In this document: in pieces, positions 49,274 to 58,722 of the stretch
Numbering within the stretch: the stretch's first letter is position 1
How the letters are laid out: every line of letters starts with the position of its first letter
From: Candidatus Scybalocola faecavium
Lineage (GTDB): Bacteria; Bacillota; Clostridia; Lachnospirales; Lachnospiraceae
Length of the DNA stretch: 64,000 nt
Direction of reading: 5' to 3'
Assembly: GCA_018713145.1 (NCBI GenBank)
Contig: DVFP01000019.1
Location: forward strand, 181,857 to 245,856
The notes under the pieces: generated by a model
Told to the model about the DNA's origin: nothing
What the model saw: the letters and a program-made list of their open reading frames with translations, nothing else
The model's database searches: none
Position numbers and translations under genes: made by a program

Positions 49274-50944
49274 TTACATTTCCTCTAACAGTCCTAAAAT
49301 CTGGGCTGCATCCTTTTTCCCGAAATAGATTTTGTCATTATTTATGATCATGCATGGAACGCTCATGATCTGATATTTCTCTTTCAACTTTGGATACCTG
49401 GCCAGATCAAAAACCTCCGCCCGGATCTTTGGATTTTCTAACGCGATTTTCTGAGCCGCCATTACCAGCTCCGGGCACATCGTACAGGACAAAGACACGG
49501 CAATCTTTATCTGTGCCGGATCTGAAAGTCTTTGGATCCGATTTTTAATGAATGGTTCCAAAGGCTGTCCGGGTCCGGAAGCATTATACAAAGCAATAAT
49601 AAAAGAATTAAATTCATGACCGCCGGGGACAGCGTGAAATACAGCTCCCAGATCCCGGCCGTCCCGGTCGCAGATCACCAGTGCCGGCAGTATATAGCCA
49701 TCGTCCCGGTCACGGATCTGATCATAATGAACTTTGGGACTTAACGGCTCCATTTCTGAAATAAAACCTTCCAGTTCTCTGGAAAAATCCGAATCATCCA
49801 GATAGGCCCGGACAAGGATCTCCTTTTCAAAACGGGCAAACACCGGAGCCAGAGCCGCCTTCATATCCTCTGTAAGAAATCCATCGCCGGAGCCATCTCC
49901 GACGACCTTTCCCGGTTCACCATGAACACCGGACATACGATCAGGGTCTGAAGCCTTTTCAGCCCCGGTTTTAGGGCTTTTAGGTTTTTCCCGGACAATA
50001 CCAAGCTTTTGATACATGGCAAACAGATACTTTTCCATAGATGTGGCAGCCACAGCCCCATCGGAAACGGCAGTGACCACCTGGCGCAGCTGTTTTTCAC
50101 ACACATCTCCGGCTCCGTAAATGCCATCCTTGGAAGTTTTCTGGTCCCGGTCAGTCACCAGATAACCGTCCGGTGTAAGCTGGAGCTGATCTTTAAACAG
50201 GTCTGTCGCCGGTGCATAGCCGGCAAAAACAAACACCCCGAAATTATTTCCTTCTCCGGCCTCATACTGGTACTCTTCTCCGGTAATATTGTTAAAAAAT
50301 ACCCCGTAATTAAGCAATCCCCGGCCGCCAACCTCACGGATCTGAGTATTAAAGCGCACTTCAATCTCCGGCGTGGACATAACCTGCTCCGCAATGGAAT
50401 CCGCACAGGAAAATTTTTCTTCCCTTACAAGAATCGTCACTTTTTTGGCATACCTGGTCAGAAAGATCCCTTCCTCCGCAGCGGCAAAACCGCCGCCTAC
50501 TACAAACACATCTTTTCCTGTAAAAAATTCCCCGTCGCAGGTCGCACAGTAAGCCACGCCCCGTCCGCGAAATTCCTCTTCGCCTTTAAACCCGGCCCGC
50601 CGGGGGCTTGCGCCGGTTGCCAAAACCATGCCAAAACACTGGATCTTTCCTTTATCTGTATGGACAGTCTTTTTGTCTCCGTCCATATCCAGAGCCGAAA
50701 CATTGGCCAGCAAAAACTCCGCGCCAAAGCTTTCTGCCTGACGGCGCATTTCCCCGGTCAGACGGTTTCCGTCTGTGGAAAATACACCGGGATAGTTGAC
50801 TACCTGTGAGGTAATAGTGATCTGTCCGCCGATTTTTTCTTTCTCCACCACAAGAACACTGTACTGTGCCCGGGCCAGATAAATGGCAGCGGACAGCCCG
50901 GCCGGGCCGCCGCCAACAATAACTGCATCATAAAAATCTTTCAT
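49274..50944 (-). CDS. FAD-dependent thioredoxin-reductase-like protein with C-terminal AhpF-type CxxC domain
   Basis: GGGPAGLSAAIYLARA, CATCDGEFF redox centre, C-terminal SLSCTMCPELVMAAQKIALENP and SVPCMIINN. Confidence 0.93.
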   Translation of the reverse strand: MKDFYDAVIVGGGPAGLSAAIYLARAQYSVLVVEKEKIGGQITITSQVVNYPGVFSTDGNRLTGEMRRQAESFGAEFLLANVSALDMDGDKKTVHTDKGKIQCFGMVLATGASPRRAGFKGEEEFRGRGVAYCATCDGEFFTGKDVFVVGGGFAAAEEGIFLTRYAKKVTILVREEKFSCADSIAEQVMSTPEIEVRFNTQIREVGGRGLLNYGVFFNNITGEEYQYEAGEGNNFGVFVFAGYAPATDLFKDQLQLTPDGYLVTDRDQKTSKDGIYGAGDVCEKQLRQVVTAVSDGAVAATSMEKYLFAMYQKLGIVREKPKSPKTGAEKASDPDRMSGVHGEPGKVVGDGSGDGFLTEDMKAALAPVFARFEKEILVRAYLDDSDFSRELEGFISEMEPLSPKVHYDQIRDRDDGYILPALVICDRDGRDLGAVFHAVPGGHEFNSFIIALYNASGPGQPLEPFIKNRIQRLSDPAQIKIAVSLSCTMCPELVMAAQKIALENPKIRAEVFDLARYPKLKEKYQIMSVPCMIINNDKIYFGKKDAAQILGLLEEM

Positions 50945-51543
50945 AACAAACCTACCAGATCAAGGCTTGGCTTTAAGGTTTCTGCTCCAGGCTGCCATTT
51001 TGCCGGGCAAACCTCATCTCCATGCTGGGCCACAAACTGGGACGCCTGAACCCTGCGGAAGATCTCATCTGCATTACGGCCTACATTTCCTGCGGTCACC
51101 TCATAGGCAACGATCACTCCGTCGGGATTTACGATAAAATCCCCCCGTTCTGCCAATCCGTCCGCTTCGATCATCACATCAAAATCTCTGGCCAGTTTAC
51201 CGGTAGGATCTGCCAGCATAGGATACCGGATCTTTTTGATCCGGTCTGAAGTATCATGCCATGCCTTATGAACATAATGGGTATCGCAGGATACAGAATA
51301 AATATCACAGCCGATCTTCTGGAAATCCTCATATTTATCGGCCAGATCCTCCAGCTCTGTAGGGCACACAAAGGTAAAATCTGCCGGATAGAAGAAAAAT
51401 ACGCTCCATCTTCCCTTCACATCCTCAAGGGTCACTTCCTTAAACTTTCCATCAACATAAGCCTGTACTTTAAAATCACTGACTTTCTTTCCAATTAACG
51501 ACATCACACATTCTCCTTTCTTTATGAGTGCCGTGCCTCCCAC
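50941..51543 (-). CDS. ahpC: Peroxiredoxin (AhpC type)
   Basis: FFFYPADFTFVCPTELEDLAD, DEVCPAKWQPG. Confidence 0.96.
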   Translation of the reverse strand: MGGTALIKKGECVMSLIGKKVSDFKVQAYVDGKFKEVTLEDVKGRWSVFFFYPADFTFVCPTELEDLADKYEDFQKIGCDIYSVSCDTHYVHKAWHDTSDRIKKIRYPMLADPTGKLARDFDVMIEADGLAERGDFIVNPDGVIVAYEVTAGNVGRNADEIFRRVQASQFVAQHGDEVCPAKWQPGAETLKPSLDLVGLL

Positions 51544-51561
51544 GGCATAAGGGTATCCCGG

Positions 51562-52872
<1,311 letters not shown>

Positions 52873-52966
52873 TTACACTCCTTTCATCATTTTGGGATTT
52901 CTTTATTATTGCCGTACAATGCCCAGCATAAGGTTATCCTCTTGCCGGGTTTTATCTTCCGTTCTT

Positions 52967-53019
52967 AGTTAGTTATTACTAACTAACTGGATATTAGCAT
53001 CCTTCCATTATTTTGTCAA
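52967..53019 (-). promoter_or_regulatory. eno promoter with inverted-repeat operator
   Basis: Minus strand TTGACA (53014-53019), 17-nt spacer, TAATAT (52991-52996), then AGTTAGTTA-GTAA-TAACTAACT (52967-52988). Confidence 0.75.
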
Positions 53020-53093
53020 CAAATTCCCCAAAAAATTCAGCAAATGATTGTTTTTATCATTCTCTAACAGTGGATGACTGACATTTTTCCATA

Positions 53094-53142
53094 AAAAAAC
53101 GCCCTAAAAGACAAATCTTATTGCCTTTTAGGACGTTTACTT
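53094..53142 (-). terminator. Terminator of the GGDEF gene
   Basis: Minus strand CGTCCTAAAAG...CTTTTAGGGCGTTTTTTT. Confidence 0.75.
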
Positions 53143-53159
53143 CTTTTAGGGCTTTTACT

Positions 53160-55064
53160 TCAGCGTCTTTGACGCCTTCGGTCATATTTTTCATTTTCAT
53201 AGAATTTGCGTTTTGCTTCATACATCTTATGCTCTGCATCCTTGATCAGAACATTAATGTCATCCACCTGCTCCTGCCAGGCCAGACCGGAAGAAACATG
53301 AATATCTTCCTGTTCCAGAGCCTCCTGGACCGCCCGGATCCGGTTTGCCACCTCTTCCTCCGGCACATCTGCCGCAAAAACAACAAACTCATCTCCGCCG
53401 ATCCGGTAGGTGCAGTCCTCGCTGAACCAGCTCCGCAGCTTATCTGCTACTGACCGGATCATCCGGTCACCGGCTTCGTGCCCCTGTGTATTATTCATTT
53501 CATGGAGCCCGTTAAGATCCATATAGATGCAAGCCAAAGAGACTTTGCACCGGGCAGGGTATCCTGAAAGATCTGCCTCGTACCGATTCCGGTTATTCAG
53601 TCCGGAAAGCGCATCCCGCTCTCCCCGTTCCCGGATCGCGTCATAGGACTTCATATTGCGCAAAAGCATACTAAAGCTAAAGCTGACACTCTTTAACAAT
53701 GCCTGGCTTACATGCCTGACAGAAATATTATAGGCAAATAAAATACCGCAAATACTTCCGTCCAACCGCTCCAAAGGCACTGCCGCAAAATTTTTGATGC
53801 CTCCATCCCAGCGAAGAAAGGTCTGCAGTTCATCCCTGCGGTAGCTTTCAAAAAAATCGCTCCCATTTTGAAAGTATTTCATGAGAAAATACATACTTTC
53901 CTCATGTCCCCGGAGAGCATCTCGCCCATCCGAATCCCATATAAAAGATACATCTCCCTGTCTGGGTTTTTGAAACCACAGCCCCGCAGTATGTGCTCCC
54001 GATGCATGAGCCAAACTCTCCAAGGCCGCGGTTATATTCTCCTGCTTTTCATGGGCATTAAACAGAAGCTTTTCAATCTGATAAATATCGTTTAAAGCTT
54101 CCAGCTGCCGCTGTTTCTTTCCGGTTTCCCTGACCACATAATAAATCATCCAGGCAAAATAAACAACAAAACAGCCTACTTCAAAAATAAGGAACAGGTT
54201 CATGATCCTGCGGGTTGCATAGGCATCTGCAAAGACTACATCTTCAGGAACAGATAAGGCCACCCGCCAGTCGTTAATATTTACCGGCTCATAATAAAAA
54301 TAAAGATACTGCCCCACAGTTTGTGATACAAAAACCACATATCCTGTTTTCCCATCGATCAAGCCCTGCTTCAGCTGTTCATGATCGTATCCCTCAGCCA
54401 TGGGCCGCTCTCCCAGATCCCAAATATTTCCCACGGTTTCATGCCATGTATCCATAATAAAATTTCCGGATTCTCCTTCTACAATATACATGGCCGCTTC
54501 ACCGCCGTAAGCCTGAACGGGAATTTCTTCAGGCAGTTCTCCAAGCTCGATCACGCCGCACAGCATGGCAGAGATTTCTCCGTCATCGTATACCGGCACA
54601 TAATGCCGAAGAACGTAGGCCCCCTCCTTTGACAAATCCGCCTCCCGGTTGGTAATATGAGCCCCTGCTTCCATCTCTTCTTTAAAGGAAAGGCTTCCGG
54701 AAACATTGACAATGCTACCGGGTCCGGTTAAAAGTGTATCATCGGGAAGGAGAAATTCCAGCCGGGAGATAAAGCCGTCCGATGTATATTGATCCAGGAC
54801 CTGCCATAACTGAGGGGATGACAGATCATCATAGCCCGAAGCAATAAAAGCCATCAACTGAAACTGCCGCCGGTCGGTTTGGACCTGAGCTTCAAGGCTT
54901 TGCCCCAGTCTCCTGGTTTCTTCATGAAGCGTTTCAAAACTTTTTTCTTCTTCCATCCGGTCTACCTGGCGAGCACCTATAAAGGAGCCGCTGACCATCA
55001 GGCAGATAATGACCAGCGTGATCCACATGGATCGCTGCCAATGAATGGCCTGAAGTTTTTTCAT
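53160..55064 (-). CDS. Membrane-bound sensor diguanylate cyclase (GGDEF)
   Basis: Periplasmic sensor between TMs, GAF-like region, GRID RIGGDEFVVF. Confidence 0.9.
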   Translation of the reverse strand: MKKLQAIHWQRSMWITLVIICLMVSGSFIGARQVDRMEEEKSFETLHEETRRLGQSLEAQVQTDRRQFQLMAFIASGYDDLSSPQLWQVLDQYTSDGFISRLEFLLPDDTLLTGPGSIVNVSGSLSFKEEMEAGAHITNREADLSKEGAYVLRHYVPVYDDGEISAMLCGVIELGELPEEIPVQAYGGEAAMYIVEGESGNFIMDTWHETVGNIWDLGERPMAEGYDHEQLKQGLIDGKTGYVVFVSQTVGQYLYFYYEPVNINDWRVALSVPEDVVFADAYATRRIMNLFLIFEVGCFVVYFAWMIYYVVRETGKKQRQLEALNDIYQIEKLLFNAHEKQENITAALESLAHASGAHTAGLWFQKPRQGDVSFIWDSDGRDALRGHEESMYFLMKYFQNGSDFFESYRRDELQTFLRWDGGIKNFAAVPLERLDGSICGILFAYNISVRHVSQALLKSVSFSFSMLLRNMKSYDAIRERGERDALSGLNNRNRYEADLSGYPARCKVSLACIYMDLNGLHEMNNTQGHEAGDRMIRSVADKLRSWFSEDCTYRIGGDEFVVFAADVPEEEVANRIRAVQEALEQEDIHVSSGLAWQEQVDDINVLIKDAEHKMYEAKRKFYENEKYDRRRQRR

Positions 55065-55116
55065 TCCATTTCCTCCAACCTGCCTGTGCGCGGCTCTTAA
55101 ATTAAAGGCTTGCGAT

Positions 55117-56427
55117 TTAAAGAATATCGATATATTCTCCGGCCAATGCCTTATTCATACTGCGCACGGCACAAAATTTCCCACACATACTGCATGTATC
55201 ACTGTGATCATCCTCCGGGCTGCGGCTGTCACGAATCGCCTTGGCGGTTTCCGGATCCAGAGCACAGGCAAACTGACCATCCCAATCCAGATTTCTCCTG
55301 GCATCTGCCATTTTATCATCAATATCTCTTGCCCCGGGGATGCCTTTGGCAATATCTGCCGCATGGGCCGCGATTTTAGAAGCAATAATTCCCTGCTTTA
55401 CATCCTCCACATTGGGAAGGGCCAAATGTTCCGCAGGTGTTACATAGCACAAAAACGCAGCGCCGCTCATGGCTGCCACTGCACCTCCGATGGCTGCGGT
55501 AATATGGTCGTAGCCGGGAGCTATGTCTGTCACTAATGGCCCAAGGACATAAAAAGGCGCACCCATACAAATGCTCTTTTGGACTTCCATATTGGCAGCA
55601 ACCTGATTTAAAGGCACATGTCCGGGACCTTCTACCATAACCTGAACGTTATGGTCCCAGGCCCGTTTCGTCAGTTCTCCCAAACGGACAAGTTCTTCAA
55701 TCTGGCATACATCTGTAGCATCTGCCAGACATCCGGGACGGCAGGCATCCCCCAGAGAAATGGTCACATCATATTGTTCACAAATATCCAAAATTTCATC
55801 AAAATATTCATAGAAAGGATTTTCCTCTCCAGTCATGCTCATCCAGGCAAACACCAGGCTTCCTCCGCGGCTGACAATATTCATCTTGCGTTTATGCTTT
55901 TTGATCTGCTCAATGGTCTTGCGGGTAATGCCGCAGTGAAGGGTTACAAAATCCACGCCATCTTCCGCATGAAGCCGAATGACATCAATAAAGTCTTTGG
56001 CCGTCAATGTTGCTAAGTCTCTCTGATAATGAATGACACTGTCATATACCGGAACGGTTCCGATCATTACCGGACACTCATGAGTCAGCTTTTGACGGAA
56101 AGGCTGGGTATTTCCGTGGCTGGACAGATCCATAATAGCCTCTGCGCCAAGATTTACAGCACTCATAACCTTCTGCATCTCAATGTCATAATCCTTGCAA
56201 TCCCTGGAAACTCCAAGGTTTACATTGATCTTTGTGCGCAGCATACTGCCGATCCCTTCCGGATCCAGACAGGTATGTTTTTTATTGGCGCATATAGCTA
56301 CTTTTCCTTCTGCGACCAGCTTCATTAATTTGTCCACAGGCATATTTTCCTTTTTCGCTACGATCTCCATCTGGGGTGTAACGATCCCTTTACGGGCTGC
56401 ATCCATTTGAGTTGTGTAATTGCTCAT
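55117..56427 (-). CDS. thiC: Phosphomethylpyrimidine synthase
   Basis: ThiC sequence ([41 protein letters not shown] [4Fe-4S] ligands); start MSNYTTQ with AGGAGG. Confidence 0.97.
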   Translation of the reverse strand: MSNYTTQMDAARKGIVTPQMEIVAKKENMPVDKLMKLVAEGKVAICANKKHTCLDPEGIGSMLRTKINVNLGVSRDCKDYDIEMQKVMSAVNLGAEAIMDLSSHGNTQPFRQKLTHECPVMIGTVPVYDSVIHYQRDLATLTAKDFIDVIRLHAEDGVDFVTLHCGITRKTIEQIKKHKRKMNIVSRGGSLVFAWMSMTGEENPFYEYFDEILDICEQYDVTISLGDACRPGCLADATDVCQIEELVRLGELTKRAWDHNVQVMVEGPGHVPLNQVAANMEVQKSICMGAPFYVLGPLVTDIAPGYDHITAAIGGAVAAMSGAAFLCYVTPAEHLALPNVEDVKQGIIASKIAAHAADIAKGIPGARDIDDKMADARRNLDWDGQFACALDPETAKAIRDSRSPEDDHSDTCSMCGKFCAVRSMNKALAGEYIDIL

Positions 56428-56450
56428 ATTATCCTCCTTGTATTTCAAAC

Positions 56451-56542
56451 CGGCGCCTGACGGCTTGGCCTCGCCAAGGGTCGGGATGTGCGTTCGCACT
56501 AAGCTTAAGCTGCGCCTGACGGCTTGCTTTCGCTAAGTGCTC
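56451..56542. repeat. 92-bp exact direct repeat, copy 1
   Basis: CGGCGCCTGACGGCTTGGCC...CGCTAAGTGCTC identical to 56575-56666. Confidence 0.95.
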
Positions 56543-56574
56543 TTTTCGGGTAACATCCCTCCACTAGGCTCGCC

Positions 56575-56666
56575 CGGCGCCTGACGGCTTGGCCTCGCCA
56601 AGGGTCGGGATGTGCGTTCGCACTAAGCTTAAGCTGCGCCTGACGGCTTGCTTTCGCTAAGTGCTC
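56575..56666. repeat. 92-bp exact direct repeat, copy 2
   Basis: Identical to 56451-56542, separated by 32 bp. Confidence 0.95.
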
Positions 56667-56670
56667 ACAG

Positions 56671-56700
56671 CAAAAAAGAGTTCCGCTAGGGAACTCCTTT
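56671..56700 (-). terminator. Terminator of the TPP riboswitch
   Basis: Minus strand AAAGGAGTTCCCTAGCGGAACTCTTTTTT. Confidence 0.85.
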
Positions 56701-56711
56701 GTTTTGTCTGT

Positions 56712-56796
56712 GTCATCCCTACGTTGGCATTATCCAAATCAGGTTTTGGGTCGAAGCTGCTTGCTTCCTCTCAGCCGGCCGTACCAGCTCCCCGTT
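56712..56796 (-). ncRNA. TPP riboswitch
   Basis: Minus strand GGGGAGCTGGTACGGCCGGCTGAGAGGAAGC...GACCCAAAACCTGATTTGGATAATGCCAACGTAGGGATGA. Confidence 0.93.
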
Positions 56797-56862
56797 TTTT
56801 TCCAGTTATAGGATTATTATACTTCCCTCATATGGATTTTTCAATATATTTTTATGCTTTCA

Positions 56863-58722
56863 TTACGGTTCACTCTGTAAATGATAGCCCTTTATCGCCT
56901 GTAAAAAGACATCCCCGTATTTTTTAAATTTCATCTCCCCTACGCCGGAGACCTTCAGCATTTCTTCTTTATCTGAAGGACGCAGCAAACACATATGTAC
57001 CAGAGTTTTATCAGAAAAAACAATATATGGCGGTATTTTTTCCTTTCGGGCAATATCCATACGCAATGTACGGAGCTTTTCAAACAGAACGTCATCCACC
57101 GGACCGTCTGCAGCCTTCACTGTGGATTTCTTCCTGTCTGTGGAAGCAGCGCCTGAGGCTTTCGGCCGCTCTTTCGCGGCCTTCATGATCACCGGAATAC
57201 TGCCGTCCAACACATCCTGAGCCTTTTTAGTCAGCCCCACTACCGGATAGGCATCCTCTGTTAAAAAAAGGAACCCATTCAGCACCAAATGATTTAAAAT
57301 CTGGCGGAGCTGATATATGGGAATATCTCCGCACGTATTATAATAAGGATTTTCATCCATATGGCACCGGGTGATCTTTGCGTTTTTGCTCCCGCGGACT
57401 GTATCCGCGATCATAGTCATGCCATATGCCCTGGGGCTTTCCCGGACACAGCCGATAAGGCATCGGGCCGTTTCTGTTACATCCTTTTCCTCAAACTGGG
57501 TCAGGCAATTGGAACAATTACCGCAGTAATTCGGGCCGTATTCCCCAAAATACCTTAAAATATAGTCTCTGAGACATTCATTGGTCAGACAGTAAAACGT
57601 CATTTTTTTCAGCCGTTCCCGCTCCCTCTCCCGGATCAGCTCCCGGGTAGGTTCGTCCATCTGTTCCGTACCGTTCATCTGGTCAATGAAAAACTGATTT
57701 GTCACTACATCCTGCCCGGAATAGTACAAAATACATTCCGAAGGCAGGCCGTCCCTTCCGGCCCTGCCGGCTTCCTGATAATAGCTTTCTATATTTTTCG
57801 GCATATTATAATGGATCACATAGCGCACATCCGATTTATCAATCCCCATGCCAAAAGCATTTGTTGCCACCATGATCCGGCACCGGTCATAAATAAAGTC
57901 ATCCTGGTTCTTTTTCCGTTCCTCGTCAGACAGGCCGGCATGATAGCGGGTGGCATTATATCCCTCCCGGATCAGGCGGGCACACACCTCTTCCACCAGC
58001 TTTCGGGTAATGCAGTAAATGATGCCGCAATCCTGGCGATGCGCAGCCACGTAATCCATGACCGCCTTCATCTTATCCCTGGGACGCTCTACCTCAAACC
58101 GAAGATTTTTCCGGTCAAATCCTGTTGTCAAGATCACCGGATCCTTAAGCTCTAAGAGGGCGAGAATATCTTCCCGCACTTCCTTTGTTGCTGTTGCAGT
58201 AAAAGCTCCTACGACAGGGCGCTGGCCAAGCTGGTGGATAAAATCAGAAATTCGGACATAACTCGGCCTGAAATCCTGGCCCCACTGAGAAATACAGTGC
58301 GCTTCATCCACACTGACCATGGACACGCCGATCCCACGGACAGCCTGTAGAAAACGGTCTGTCATCAGCCGTTCCGGAGCCACATAGACGATCTTATAAA
58401 TTCCTCTGACCATATTATCCAGAGCTTTTGTATACTGCCCCGGCGTCAAAGAGCTGTTTAAATATGCGGCATGGATCCCTGCCTGGTTTAGGGCGGACAC
58501 CTGATCTTTCATCAGCGAGATCAGGGGAGACACTACCAGGGTGATCCCGGGCATTAACAAAGCCGGCACCTGATAACACAAAGACTTTCCGGCTCCCGTA
58601 GGCATGATTCCCAGCACATCCCGACCGGACAAAAGGGCATCTGTTAACATTTCCTGTCCTTCCCTGAATGTATCATAGCCGAAATATTTTTTCAGGACAT
58701 CATATTTTGTCATTTCAGCCAC
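56863..58722 (-). CDS. recQ: ATP-dependent DNA helicase RecQ
   Basis: GIMPTGAGKSLCYQ, VDEAHCISQWGQDFRPSY, RQC Zn-binding Cys cluster, HRDC-like C-terminus. Confidence 0.96.
   Translation of the reverse strand: MAEMTKYDVLKKYFGYDTFREGQEMLTDALLSGRDVLGIMPTGAGKSLCYQVPALLMPGITLVVSPLISLMKDQVSALNQAGIHAAYLNSSLTPGQYTKALDNMVRGIYKIVYVAPERLMTDRFLQAVRGIGVSMVSVDEAHCISQWGQDFRPSYVRISDFIHQLGQRPVVGAFTATATKEVREDILALLELKDPVILTTGFDRKNLRFEVERPRDKMKAVMDYVAAHRQDCGIIYCITRKLVEEVCARLIREGYNATRYHAGLSDEERKKNQDDFIYDRCRIMVATNAFGMGIDKSDVRYVIHYNMPKNIESYYQEAGRAGRDGLPSECILYYSGQDVVTNQFFIDQMNGTEQMDEPTRELIRERERERLKKMTFYCLTNECLRDYILRYFGEYGPNYCGNCSNCLTQFEEKDVTETARCLIGCVRESPRAYGMTMIADTVRGSKNAKITRCHMDENPYYNTCGDIPIYQLRQILNHLVLNGFLFLTEDAYPVVGLTKKAQDVLDGSIPVIMKAAKERPKASGAASTDRKKSTVKAADGPVDDVLFEKLRTLRMDIARKEKIPPYIVFSDKTLVHMCLLRPSDKEEMLKVSGVGEMKFKKYGDVFLQAIKGYHLQSEP

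Noticed and set aside
50009-50809. 266-aa plus-strand ORF
   Set aside because: Antisense to the AhpF-like gene; no recognisable domain.
56428-56499. N-terminal extension of ThiC ([24 protein letters not shown])
   Set aside because: It is translation of the 92-bp repeat; ThiC starts at MSNYTTQ behind AGGAGG.
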